From assembly GCA_964607705.1 (NCBI GenBank), contig CAZSLI010000013.1, positions 1 to 64,000 of the forward strand: DNA of 64,000 nucleotides. Reading direction: 5' to 3'. Below are positions 49,439 to 58,050 of the stretch, piece after piece. Under the pieces are notes generated by a model. The model saw nothing but the letters and a program-made list of their open reading frames with translations, did not search any database and had not been told where the DNA came from. A program made the translations under genes and the position numbers. Each line of letters opens with the position of its first letter. Position 1 is the stretch's first letter. Origin of the DNA: CAZSLI01 sp964607705. Its GTDB lineage: Bacteria; Actinomycetota; Coriobacteriia; Anaerosomatales; PHET01.

Positions 49439-52108
49439 TCATCGGAGCACCACCGTATAGACGACTTGTGCCGTCTTGGGCCCTGACGCCGCCCATGGCA
49501 CGAGGATCGAGAGGTTGTCGGTGTAGTTGTGCAGGCCGGAAGGCTCCGCATAGCGTGAGCCGAGTGTCGTCGTGATGCCGAGTGCTGACGCGTTTACGTA
49601 CGTGGTCGTCAGGTCGTATGTCTTCGGCGAGTTGATGACCACGCTGAGCGGCACGGTCTCAGCGTAGGAGGGGACGACAGAGCCGAAGTCCACTGCGGCG
49701 GCCACGGTCATGTTGATGAGAGACATCGAGGAGTAGAAAGTGGTCCCCCGGGCGTCGATCACGAAGCCGCTTGGCAGGCGCCACGTCATCGAGACGTGGT
49801 AGGTGCCCCCGCGGTCGAACTGGGCATTCGAGAGATACCAGGTGTCCGCGACGGTCGTGTTCGGCGGCGCGGTGAGACCCGTGCGCGACCGCGTGACCGG
49901 CACCGCGCCTCCGGTGTAGGTCGTGGTGGTGCTGCTCGGCGTCACGTAAAGGTCACCTGCATCGAAGACGGCGTTTGCGTTCGTGTCCCACCACACCGTG
50001 TAATCGATAGTGGTGTTCGTGATCGCGGCGGCGCCCTTGTTGCGCACTTTGCCGGTGATGGTCGAGGTCGTCTGGGATGACGGCGCGTCTGTTGCCGTGA
50101 GGTCCCAGATCATCGCGTCGAAGTCCACCTTGAACGTCGTGGACTCCGTGACCACGCCATTCACGAGGATGTCGACCCTCCAGATCCCGACCGGAGCGTT
50201 GGCTCCGATGGTGATGAACGACGACTCCGTGCCCTGAGCGTCCGCGGTCCGGACCTGTGTAGAGACCACGGTCGACGATGCGTCGGTCCAGCGGAAGGTG
50301 AAGGTCTGCCCGCTGTTGAAGCCCATGGCGCGCGCATACACATTCTGGCCGAGGACGAAGGTGTCCTTGGGCACACTGAAGCCGCCGCTGTCGTAGGTCG
50401 CGAGGCGCGTCACGGTGACTTTGTCGGTGGCAGTGGCCGAGTGGGGCGCCGCGGTCGCCGTCACCGTCACGGTGTCGACGGTGCCCGCGGCTGTTCCTGC
50501 GGGGACCGCCTCGCGCACGATGACGTCACGCTTCGCACCGTTGGGCCCGAGGGTGACGGTGGTCGTCGTGTTGACTCCCCCTGAGTCGTAGATGACGAGG
50601 GGCCACCCACGCACCGAGGCGGCCGAGAGCGAGACCGTGCGGGTGGTGGGCCAGCTGTTCCTCACGGTGTGCTTCATGAAGGCGTAGCCGCCCTCGCCTG
50701 CGTACTGGCTGAAGTTCGGCGTGACCTCGAGGGCGGGCCGCACCTCGGTCAAGTTGTGCGAGTCCCCGTACACGGTGGGATCGCTACTGAGGCGCGCATG
50801 GACCATCGTCGTGTCCTGGATGCCAGTCGACGTACCGGGCGGGACTTTGACCTTCAAGACGAGCGGCACGGTCGCGTAGGGGTTCAGGGTCAGGCTGGAG
50901 ACGGGAGTGACTCCGTCGATCTCATACACTTGCGCATCCCAACCTCGGCTGGAGGCTGCGGTGACCTCGACCGACCTGACCATCGAGGAGTTGTTCCTGA
51001 CGTTGGTGAGGTAGGTGACGGTGGAGCCCGGCGCCATGTATCCGCTGTTGTCAGGAACCACCAGGAGAGGGCCGACGTACACGCGATCGGTCACTAGGGC
51101 GCGCACGCTGCCGTCGGCGACACATGCCGCGTTCAGGGTGAATGAGCCCGAGGTCCCATCAGGCGTCCCCGATGGGACGGTTGCCTCGAGGTACACGGAA
51201 ACGCTCTTCTGGGGCCCCAACGTGACGGCCGCGGTGGTGTTCTCGGACGCGTCCTTCACGCGAGACGACCAGCCGGAGTCGGTGCTTACGCCCAGGGCAA
51301 TCGTCTCGGTGTTGTTGCCTGAGTTGGTGAGCACGTGGGGGATTGTGGTGACGCTGCCCGCATCGGCGGCGGTGTTCTGCGGACCGTCGAGTTCGATCGC
51401 CCGGCGAACCAGCCAGAGCTGGTTCGAAGTGTCCACCATGTTGCCGTTGGTCTGTCCGCACGCGAACTTGATACGCACGGGTGAGCCCTCGGGAACGCCG
51501 AGTCCCGCCCAGTTGACCCGCGTCTCGGCCACGATGTTCGTGCTGTCCGCCCAGGTAGCTGCCGAGGACCCCGAGACGGCCGAGTTGCCCAGCGTCCCAG
51601 GAAGGAATCCCTGGTCGTTTCCCAGCGGGTCGCCTGCGGCGTTGGCCGGTGTGTACGTCACGCAGCGCGCGGTTCCCGAGCCTCCCGCTCCTCCGAAGTC
51701 GCTGTAGACCACGCGGTCGACCGAGCTCATCAGGCCGTCGCCGTTCACGTCGACATACGCCTGGAAGCGGTACGAGGCGCCGCCCGAAGAGGAGGCTCGG
51801 CGGAACATGAAGTACAGGTTCGACGTGTCCCAGGTGGCGGCACCGAGAGTCAGGTCGCGGTTAAGGCCGAGGCTCCCATCGCCCGGCACGTCCGCGACGC
51901 TGTTTGCCGGGTCGGAGAGGACGATCGCCCAGTCGTCGGTCGCGCCGTCGATCGTGATCGTGCGGGAGACGATTCCGTTGACCTGCATGGGCACGAGTAG
52001 CGCGGTGACGACGGCGACCCGAGCGAAGATGCTCCGCAGCCTACGCCGCAGATGCCGCTGACGCCGCCCGTCTGCACGGGCGACGATATACCGCCGCTTC
52101 GTCTCCAT
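49439..52108 (-). CDS. large exported multi-domain surface protein
   Basis: 889 residues. The N-terminus is unusually long and basic (KRRYIVARADGRRQRHLRRR) before a hydrophobic signal segment near 30-47. Next comes a DUF11/dockerin-like region with a calcium-type loop DVNGDGLMSSVDR (about 120-132), several NEW3/CARDB-like beta repeats (about 240-690: for example NTETIALGVSTDSGWSSRV, SVEVTAASSRGWDAQV, TVSLSAASVRGWPLVI), a CARDB-like domain with DTNANAVFDAGD, and a C-terminal module shared with the 145-residue protein. It is a probable cell-surface or filament protein. Confidence 0.75.
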   Translation of the reverse strand: METKRRYIVARADGRRQRHLRRRLRSIFARVAVVTALLVPMQVNGIVSRTITIDGATDDWAIVLSDPANSVADVPGDGSLGLNRDLTLGAATWDTSNLYFMFRRASSSGGASYRFQAYVDVNGDGLMSSVDRVVYSDFGGAGGSGTARCVTYTPANAAGDPLGNDQGFLPGTLGNSAVSGSSAATWADSTNIVAETRVNWAGLGVPEGSPVRIKFACGQTNGNMVDTSNQLWLVRRAIELDGPQNTAADAGSVTTIPHVLTNSGNNTETIALGVSTDSGWSSRVKDASENTTAAVTLGPQKSVSVYLEATVPSGTPDGTSGSFTLNAACVADGSVRALVTDRVYVGPLLVVPDNSGYMAPGSTVTYLTNVRNNSSMVRSVEVTAASSRGWDAQVYEIDGVTPVSSLTLNPYATVPLVLKVKVPPGTSTGIQDTTMVHARLSSDPTVYGDSHNLTEVRPALEVTPNFSQYAGEGGYAFMKHTVRNSWPTTRTVSLSAASVRGWPLVIYDSGGVNTTTTVTLGPNGAKRDVIVREAVPAGTAAGTVDTVTVTATAAPHSATATDKVTVTRLATYDSGGFSVPKDTFVLGQNVYARAMGFNSGQTFTFRWTDASSTVVSTQVRTADAQGTESSFITIGANAPVGIWRVDILVNGVVTESTTFKVDFDAMIWDLTATDAPSSQTTSTITGKVRNKGAAAITNTTIDYTVWWDTNANAVFDAGDLYVTPSSTTTTYTGGAVPVTRSRTGLTAPPNTTVADTWYLSNAQFDRGGTYHVSMTWRLPSGFVIDARGTTFYSSMSLINMTVAAAVDFGSVVPSYAETVPLSVVINSPKTYDLTTTYVNASALGITTTLGSRYAEPSGLHNYTDNLSILVPWAASGPKTAQVVYTVVLR

Positions 52109-52224
52109 GGCGCAGTGACTCGCCCCGTCTGTGCGACGACCGGCTTGGCGAAAAGCCGATCAGAATAGCAGACCCACCGTCTGCCTGTTGTGACTATCGG
52201 CACAGAATGGTGGCGAGTTTAGAG

Positions 52225-52266
52225 AATGGGAGTGATTTACTCCCATTTGGTTGACCGTCCAACGGT
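52225..52266. promoter_or_regulatory. two inverted repeats upstream of the large surface-protein gene
   Basis: AATGGGAGT-N5-ACTCCCATT (52225-52247, 9-bp arms) and ACCGT-N3-ACGGT (52254-52266). They lie 115-160 bases upstream of the surface-protein start codon and 35-75 bases past the stop of the UPF0210 gene. Neither is followed by a good T run on the minus strand, so they may be operators rather than a terminator. Confidence 0.4.
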
Positions 52267-52300
52267 TTGTTGTCTTGCCGGGTGCAGGGCGGGTCGCGCG

Positions 52301-53665
52301 TCAGTTGCGCAACGACTGAAGCGGCGCCGGCACACGGCCTCCTCGGCGAGTGAAGATCTCGCCGGCCCACTGGTTGACCGCCATCACGGGCGCCTCGCCG
52401 AGGAGGCCGCCGAACGACAGCCGGTCTCCCACGTCCTTGCCGATGGCGGGGATCAGGCGAACCGCGGTCGTCTTGCTGTTCACCATGCCTATCGCGCACT
52501 CGTCGGCGATGATGCCCGCGATGGTCTCTGCGGTGGTGTCGCCGGGGATCGCGATCATGTCCAAGCCGACGGAACACACGCTGGTCATGGCCTCGAGCTT
52601 CTCGATAGAGAGCGCTCCCGACTCGGCCGCGCGTATCATGCCGGCGTCCTCGGAGACCGGGATGAAAGCGCCCGAGAGCCCGCCGACTGCCGAGGAACCC
52701 ATCGCGCCACCCTTCTTGACGGCGTCGTTGAGCAGCGCAAGCGCGGCAGTCGTGCCGGGGCCGCCGCAGCGGCCCACGCCCATTGCCTCGATGATCTCGG
52801 CGACCGAGTCGCCTTCGGCGGGAGTGGGGGCGAGCGAGAGGTCGACGATGCCCATCTGGACGCCGAGGCGGCGGGCGGCCTCGCGAGCGACGAGCTCGCC
52901 GGCACGCGTGATCTTGAAGGCGGTTGCCTTGATGGCCTCGGCGACGGTGGTGAGGTCGGCGTCCTCGGGCAGTGCGGCGACGATGGCTCGGACGACCCCG
53001 GGGCCGGAGATGCCGACGTTGATGACCTCATCGGGCTCGCCGGCTCCATGGACGGCTCCCGCCATGAACGGGTTGTCCTCGACCATGTTCGCGAACACGA
53101 CGAGCTTGGCGCAGCCGATGCAGTCGCGGTCCGCCGTGGCTTCAGCGGCGGCGCGAACGGTGTGGCCCATGAGCAGCACCGCGTCCATGTTGATGCCTGC
53201 GCGCGTGGTGGCGACGTTGACCGAGGCGCAGAGCCGCTCGGTCACTGAGAGCGCGTGCGGGATCGACTCGATGAGCCGCCGGTCGCCGTCCCCGATCCCC
53301 TTGTGCACGAGCGCCGAGTACCCGCCCACGAAGTCGACGCCGACTTCTCGGCCGGCGCGGTCGAGCGCCTCGGCCAGCGGAGTGGGGTCTTGGCCCACGG
53401 CGACGGCGGCCAGTTTCGCGATGGGCGTGACGGACACGCGCCGGTTCACGATCGGGATGCCGTACTCGGCCTCAAGCTGCTCGGCGACCGGGACCAGGCG
53501 CTCGGCGGCGGCGGTCACGCGGTCGTAGATGCGGCGCGCGGCGACGGACACGTCCGCGTCGGCACACCCGGACAGCGAGAGGCCGAGGGTGACGGTCCTG
53601 ATGTCGAGGTTCTGTTGCTGGATCATCACCAGCGTCTGGACGATCTCCTCGGGGGTGATCTGCAC
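52301..53665 (-). CDS. UPF0210 (DUF711) family protein
   Basis: 454 residues from GTG 53665, the normal length of the family. Conserved blocks include IRTVTLGLSLSGCAD, RRVSVTPIAKLAAVAV, DFVGGYSALVHKG, GINMDAVLLMGHTVR, CAKLVVFANMVEDNPFMAGAVHG and DMIAIPGDTTAETIAGIIADE. The fold is related to glycyl-radical (pyruvate formate lyase-like) enzymes but lacks the C-terminal glycyl loop; its function is not established. The ACT-domain gene lies immediately upstream on the same strand, a pairing seen across Firmicutes and actinobacteria. Confidence 0.93.
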   Translation of the reverse strand: MQITPEEIVQTLVMIQQQNLDIRTVTLGLSLSGCADADVSVAARRIYDRVTAAAERLVPVAEQLEAEYGIPIVNRRVSVTPIAKLAAVAVGQDPTPLAEALDRAGREVGVDFVGGYSALVHKGIGDGDRRLIESIPHALSVTERLCASVNVATTRAGINMDAVLLMGHTVRAAAEATADRDCIGCAKLVVFANMVEDNPFMAGAVHGAGEPDEVINVGISGPGVVRAIVAALPEDADLTTVAEAIKATAFKITRAGELVAREAARRLGVQMGIVDLSLAPTPAEGDSVAEIIEAMGVGRCGGPGTTAALALLNDAVKKGGAMGSSAVGGLSGAFIPVSEDAGMIRAAESGALSIEKLEAMTSVCSVGLDMIAIPGDTTAETIAGIIADECAIGMVNSKTTAVRLIPAIGKDVGDRLSFGGLLGEAPVMAVNQWAGEIFTRRGGRVPAPLQSLRN

Positions 53666-53754
53666 GGGTGCTACCTTTCGGGTGTGGTCGACTGGCTGCC
53701 GGTGGGGTTGGCGATGGGGCGCGGGCGAGGGCGGGGGCCGTGGGCCGCCAGGCG

Positions 53755-54033
53755 CTAGATGCGGTGCATGTAGCGGAAGACGTCCTCGCGCTGGAGCGTT
53801 ATCTGGAGGCCGCCGAGTTCCTCGGCAGCTTGGGCGAGGCGATGCTGGAGCTCGTCGAAGGCCGTCGCGTCCTCGTCCACGGTGACCAACATGGTCATGG
53901 AGAAGATGCCGCCGATGATGGTCTGGCGGATGTCTTCGATGTTGGCGCGGGACTCGGCCAGTACGCGCGAGACGGTCGCGACGATTCCGACGCGGTCTTC
54001 GCCCAGCACGGACAGGATCGCTGGCGTCTTCAT
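53755..54033 (-). CDS. ACT domain protein (UPF0237)
   Basis: 92 residues from ATG 54033, with GGAGGA upstream. A single ACT domain pair: AILSVLGEDRVGIVATVSRVLAESRANIEDIRQTIIGGIFSMTMLVTVDE, the diagnostic start of UPF0237. ACT domains bind amino acids or other small ligands. It is co-directional with, and 89 bases from, the UPF0210 gene, its usual partner, so it probably regulates or senses a ligand for that protein. Confidence 0.93.
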   Translation of the reverse strand: MKTPAILSVLGEDRVGIVATVSRVLAESRANIEDIRQTIIGGIFSMTMLVTVDEDATAFDELQHRLAQAAEELGGLQITLQREDVFRYMHRI

Positions 54034-54057
54034 GGGTCCTCCGGTGCTTCGGGCCGA

Positions 54058-54077
54058 CGGTATACTCACTTATACCG
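54058..54077. promoter_or_regulatory. palindromic bidirectional -10 region
   Basis: CGGTATA-N6-TATACCG (54058-54077) lies in the 75-base space between the divergent ACT-domain and DUF951 genes. It contains TATACT on the plus strand (54061-54066) and TATAAG on the minus strand (54074-54069). Neither has a clear -35. It could be a shared operator, back-to-back promoters, or both. Confidence 0.45.
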
Positions 54078-54108
54078 CACCCGCTTCCCGCGCTCCGCCG
54101 GAGGTCGC

Positions 54109-54333
54109 ATGGCCGTCCCGATCACACCCATACGCCTCGGCGACGTCGTCAAGCTCAAGAAGCCGCATCCGTGCGGCGCCAACGAGTGGGAGATCACCCG
54201 ACTCGGAGCCGACATCAAGCTCGCCTGCCGAGGATGCGGGCGCACGGTGATGCTCGAGCGCTACGAGTTCGACCGGCGGTTCCGCGGCTTTCTCGAGCGC
54301 GCTGCCGAGGAGCAGGGACCGGCGGGGGATTAG
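54109..54333 (+). CDS. DUF951 family protein
   Basis: 74 residues from ATG 54109, with CGGAGG upstream. The DUF951 core LGDVVKLKKPHPCGANEWEITRLGADIKLACRGCGRTVMLER is complete, with three Cys that may bind zinc or nucleic acid. In Firmicutes its relatives sit beside rpsF/ychF genes; the function is unknown. Stand-alone here, convergent with the LytM-like gene. Confidence 0.9.
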   Translation: MAVPITPIRLGDVVKLKKPHPCGANEWEITRLGADIKLACRGCGRTVMLERYEFDRRFRGFLERAAEEQGPAGD

Positions 54334-54347
54334 CGGCTGCCGGGCGG

Positions 54348-55409
54348 CTACTCGGCGGGCTGAGCGGTGAGCTTGATGGCGCCCTTGAGGCCCTTGTACG
54401 ACTTGTCCTTCTTGTCGTTGAGCTGCACGTGCGTGTGGTCGCCGCCGTTCTTCACGTACGACCGAAGTTGCAGGCTGCCGATACGGTCGGAGAGCTTGCG
54501 CAGCACGCCGATCTGCGTGACGCCCGCCTCGACCCGGTCGCCGGCCTTCACCTTGGGATCCTTGATGTGGATGAGCACGCAGTCGACGTCTTCGAGGCCG
54601 TCGGGCTGGATGTGGATCTGGTAGTCGTCGTACTTGCTGTAGAGCTGGTACGACTTCACGAGCACGACCGTGCCGGTCATGGGCGAAACGACCTTCGTCC
54701 CCGGGTCCGCTCCGACATCCACCGCCGTGTCCGGCCGACCCGGACGGTCGCGCCACATACGCAGCACGGCGCCGGTGAGCAGCGCGTTCGGAGCAGAATC
54801 CTGCTCGGTGATCTTGCGGCCCGTGCCCTTATGCTTCTTGGCGTCGCCCATGTCAGCGTCGGGCAGCTTCGTCTTGAGCGGGAGCGCGTAGGTGTAGGAC
54901 GCCTGGTGGAAGCCGACCTCCGTGAGGTCTGCGAGCGGCACCGGCAAGCGAAGGACCTTGCCCCGGTAGGTGGCGAAGATCGGCGTGGCCGGAGTCGCCT
55001 GCTGCGACTCGTTGATCACCGGGACCACCTGCGGTCGAGCGCTCGCGCGCTTGGTCACCAAGGGTGAGGCGGCTGCACGCCGCTCTGACGCTGCGCGCCA
55101 ACCGAATGCAAGCGCGAATAGCGCCACGAGTACGATGATGCCGAGCAGCGCCTGGTTGCGCTGTGTCTTCGCCCGGCGCCTACGCTCCCGAACCGCGCGG
55201 CGTTCGACCATCAGGCCGGTGTCGCGCGTGGGCTGTAGGCGACGTACTCTGCCACTGCCGCCTGCCCGGGTCGCGTCGCCGTCCGCCCCACTCGGCATTC
55301 CGGGGTAGTGGATGCGGTCCGAGCGGATGACCCTGCGAGGCGGCGCCGCGCCACCGCTGCGGCGGGGCGTGCTGAAGCGATCTCGATTGTCGGTAGGCTC
55401 GTAGGTCAC
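54348..55409 (-). CDS. membrane-anchored degenerate LytM/M23-like protein
   Basis: 353 residues from GTG 55409 (GAGG 5 bases upstream). A basic cytoplasmic part (1-85) precedes one transmembrane segment (86-104) and an outside domain. The C-terminal 150 residues follow the M23 plan: DTAVDVGAD (227-235), SPMTGTVV (242-249), VKAGDRVEAG and DHTHVQL (HTH at 325-327). The first zinc ligand expected in HxGxD is absent (Thr-Ala-Val-Asp), so it probably cannot bind the full zinc site. It may be a scaffold or activator, as known for degenerate LytM factors. Confidence 0.72.
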   Translation of the reverse strand: MTYEPTDNRDRFSTPRRSGGAAPPRRVIRSDRIHYPGMPSGADGDATRAGGSGRVRRLQPTRDTGLMVERRAVRERRRRAKTQRNQALLGIIVLVALFALAFGWRAASERRAAASPLVTKRASARPQVVPVINESQQATPATPIFATYRGKVLRLPVPLADLTEVGFHQASYTYALPLKTKLPDADMGDAKKHKGTGRKITEQDSAPNALLTGAVLRMWRDRPGRPDTAVDVGADPGTKVVSPMTGTVVLVKSYQLYSKYDDYQIHIQPDGLEDVDCVLIHIKDPKVKAGDRVEAGVTQIGVLRKLSDRIGSLQLRSYVKNGGDHTHVQLNDKKDKSYKGLKGAIKLTAQPAE

Positions 55410-55543
55410 AGTACCTCGGGACAGCAAGCGGCGTTCCGCCGCGGGTGTGTGCAGGTTTTGGCTGGCGACTGGTGGAAGTATAGTCGGCGCGGAGAAGGTG
55501 TGCGACGCGATGGTGGCGTGCTGTAACGGAGAGGGAGCGCTCG

Positions 55544-55756
55544 ATGATTCGGCCTTGCTCGGCGGGTGCCACGATAGCGGGGCTCTTGGCGATGGCACTG
55601 CTCGTGTCCGCCTGCCAGAAGCCGCCGCCTGCCTTGACCACGAGCACGATAGCCAAGGGCGTCGCCGCTGTCCCCGAAAAGCATCCGCAGATGACCGATG
55701 AAGGTCGCAAGGACTGCACGATCTGCCACAGGGAAGTGCCGGACCCGAAGCAGTAG
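55544..55756 (+). CDS. miniature c-type cytochrome lipoprotein
   Basis: 70 residues; GGAGAGGGAG precedes the ATG. A lipoprotein signal ends LVSAC (Cys 24), leaving a mature chain of 47 residues. This carries one haem c attachment motif, CTICH (about residues 58-62), and a His (KHPQM) that could be an axial ligand. No other domain fits in so short a chain. The organism has system II haem ligation (resB, ccsA) in this window, which supports the reading. It could donate electrons at the outer membrane face. No neighbouring redox partner is obvious. Confidence 0.7.
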   Translation: MIRPCSAGATIAGLLAMALLVSACQKPPPALTTSTIAKGVAAVPEKHPQMTDEGRKDCTICHREVPDPKQ

Positions 55757-55948
55757 CTGGTTGATGCGACAGCTGCCATGGCGGCGCGCCTCACCAGCGG
55801 CTTCTCGGCTGAACGCCCGCTAAAGACGGCGGCGCGCTCTGCCGATAACCCAAGTGTCAGGAACCATACGAGCCTCCTGGCAAATTGCGGAAACGATCGA
55901 CCGCGAAGTGGCGCCCCTCCACGACCGTGTCAACGTTTCCAACTTCGG

Positions 55949-55991
55949 GCCCCGGCGTGAGAAGATCGCCGGGGCTCGGCTTTATGCCGAG
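55949..55991 (+). promoter_or_regulatory. tandem hairpins upstream of cheB-like gene
   Basis: Within the 281-base space before cheB, a perfect 9-bp stem GCCCCGGCG (55949-55957) with CGCCGGGGC (55967-55975) is followed at once by CTCGGC-N5-GCCGAG (55975-55991). No T run follows. It does not match a riboswitch class I recognise; a structured leader is possible. Confidence 0.4.
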
Positions 55992-56037
55992 AACCCGCGC
56001 CGCGAGGCGTGTTCGCGTAGCGATCCGGGGGGAGCGC

Positions 56038-56691
56038 GTGCGCACGGTCACCTGCGATCTCGAGCCATCGGCGCATTCCGCGGGAGTGCCCGCCCATACC
56101 GGCCCGTACGACCTGGTGGTCGTGGGCGCGTCGTTCGGCGGTCCGCCGGCCGTCGAAGACCTGCTGAGAGCGCTGCCTCGCGACTACCCGTCGCCGGTCG
56201 TCATATGCCAGCACATCGTCGCCGGGTTCACCAAGGGCTGGGCCGAGCGTCTGGACGAGCACTGCAAGCTCCAGGTGCTTGAGGCGGCCAACACCCAGAA
56301 GATCGAGCCGGGCCGGGTCTACATCGCACCGTCCGGCTTCCAGACGCGCGTGGGCAAGGGTGCGCTCGGCGGCTTCTTCCGGGTGCAACCCGACTTCGCT
56401 GACTCGCTCTACGTGCCCTCGATCGACATGCTCATGTCCTCGGCAGCTCAGACGTTCGGAAGCCACACGCTGGCGGCGCTGCTTACGGGTCTTGGGAGCG
56501 ACGGGGCATGCGGCATGCTCGCGGTGCGCGAGGCGGGCGGCTACACGATCGCCGAGTCGGCGGCCACCGCGAAGTCGTTCAGCATGCCGGAGTCGGCCAT
56601 GGGCGTGGGTGGCGTCGTGGAGATGCTGCCGATCCAAGGCGTGATCAGGCGCATCGTCGAGTTGGGCTCAGTGCGACCGGGGAAGCGCTAG
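56038..56691 (+). CDS. stand-alone CheB-type methylesterase domain
   Basis: 217 residues from GTG 56038, with a G-rich ribosome site. The CheB catalytic domain is complete: Ser in VVVGASFGGPPAVEDLL, His in VVICQHIVAGFT and Asp in LLTGLGSDGACGM. It removes methyl groups from, or deamidates, chemoreceptor Glu/Gln residues. The receiver domain that normally controls CheB is missing, and no chemoreceptor, CheR or flagellar gene is in the window. It may act on a receptor encoded elsewhere or in a non-chemotaxis CheB/CheR pathway. Confidence 0.88.
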   Translation: MRTVTCDLEPSAHSAGVPAHTGPYDLVVVGASFGGPPAVEDLLRALPRDYPSPVVICQHIVAGFTKGWAERLDEHCKLQVLEAANTQKIEPGRVYIAPSGFQTRVGKGALGGFFRVQPDFADSLYVPSIDMLMSSAAQTFGSHTLAALLTGLGSDGACGMLAVREAGGYTIAESAATAKSFSMPESAMGVGGVVEMLPIQGVIRRIVELGSVRPGKR

Positions 56692-56715
56692 CGCGGCGAG
56701 GTCGAGCGGCAGTCG

Positions 56716-58050
56716 TTACGACGTCTGCCCGGTGAACGCGAACTTGCTCAGGAGCACCGCAGGCACGAGACTCGCGCCCTCTTCGGTCCCCACGAAGCGC
56801 CGGTCCGCCGACACGCCGTCGCACCAGTAGAACGCCTCCACCATCGGCTGCGTGAAGCGGAGGTTCTTGAGCGGTCGCGTGAGCTTCCCGTTCTCGATGA
56901 GGAACGTGCCGTCGCGCGTCATGCCGGTGAGCGTCACGGGCACCGGGTCTTCGACGTTCACGTAGTGGAACCGCGTCACGTACACCCCACGCTCGACGCT
57001 GCCGATGAGCTCGTCGAGCGACTGTTCGCCGGGCATCATCTCCAGGTTGAGCGGCATGGGGCCGTAGGGGTTGGGCGCCGGCAACGCGTGTCCGCTGTTC
57101 GAGAACCCCGTGACGTGGGCCCAGTACGAGTCCGTGACGGGGCGGATGAGGACGCCGTACTCGATCAGCGGCAGCGTGCCCTTCGGGAAGCCCTCGTAGT
57201 CGAACGGCAGCCCGATCGCATGCTCCGAGAGCGCGTCGTCGACGATGGTCACGAGCTCGGTCATGGGCATGTTCTCGAGCTCGTTGGACATGAACGAGCG
57301 GCCCTCGTGGTACGCCTTCGCCGAGAAGCCGACGTAGGCGAAGAAGTCCATGATGTCGGCGACCGCGTCCGGCCCCAGCACGACCGGGTACTCGCCAGGC
57401 TCGAGATCGGTGGGGTTCGCCGAGCGCCTGGCGAGGTCGGCCGCCTGCTCGCCGAGAGCGGCGGGATCGAATTCCCCAACGTCTCGCGAGAGGAAGCTCG
57501 CCCAGCCGGAACCGCCTTCATTGCCCATCGACAGCACGGTGGCCTGGGCCCCCGTGACAGAACCCGCAGCGTCGATGCCGAGGCTGTTCGCCACGGCGAC
57601 GACCTGCTCGGACGTGCGGACTTTCCCGGCGGCGGTGAAGCCACGCTCGCGCGACGGCGCCACGATAGCCTCGACCGCGCGCGCCCGGTCTTCCGCCGAG
57701 AACTCGCGCGTCGCCGCCACAGAGCGGTCGCTCGTGATGGCGCCGCCCTCCGGGAGCGAGCGGAAACTCGGGTCCTCGGGCGCGACCCGGGCGGATGCGA
57801 CCGCGGCCGCGCAGCAGGCGGCGAGCGAGGCGTCGTCGAGGCGGTTGGTGCTCGCGACGCCCACGCGGGTGCCCAGCACCGCGCGCACGCTCACGAGCGC
57901 GTTGCGCTCGGCGACGTTCTGGTTGATGCGGTTGTTCGCGAAACGCGTGAGCGCGGTGGTCTCGGCGGCTACCAGCGCTTCGGCCTGGTCCGCCTCGGTC
58001 ATCGCGACCACGCGGTTTGCGAGCGCGCGCGCCTCATCGATGGTCAGCAT
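56716..58050 (-). CDS. tldE: TldE/PmbA-type metalloprotease subunit
   Basis: 444 residues. It matches TldE/PmbA in layout: an N-terminal domain with TTALTRFANNRINQNV and a C-terminal beta-barrel with GPDAVADIMDFFAYVGFSAKAYHEGRSFM, without the HExxxH motif. The start overlaps the tldD stop by one base (TGATG). With TldD it forms a heterodimeric protease that trims leader peptides of microcin or unstructured peptides in the cytoplasm. Confidence 0.93.
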   Translation of the reverse strand: MLTIDEARALANRVVAMTEADQAEALVAAETTALTRFANNRINQNVAERNALVSVRAVLGTRVGVASTNRLDDASLAACCAAAVASARVAPEDPSFRSLPEGGAITSDRSVAATREFSAEDRARAVEAIVAPSRERGFTAAGKVRTSEQVVAVANSLGIDAAGSVTGAQATVLSMGNEGGSGWASFLSRDVGEFDPAALGEQAADLARRSANPTDLEPGEYPVVLGPDAVADIMDFFAYVGFSAKAYHEGRSFMSNELENMPMTELVTIVDDALSEHAIGLPFDYEGFPKGTLPLIEYGVLIRPVTDSYWAHVTGFSNSGHALPAPNPYGPMPLNLEMMPGEQSLDELIGSVERGVYVTRFHYVNVEDPVPVTLTGMTRDGTFLIENGKLTRPLKNLRFTQPMVEAFYWCDGVSADRRFVGTEEGASLVPAVLLSKFAFTGQTS

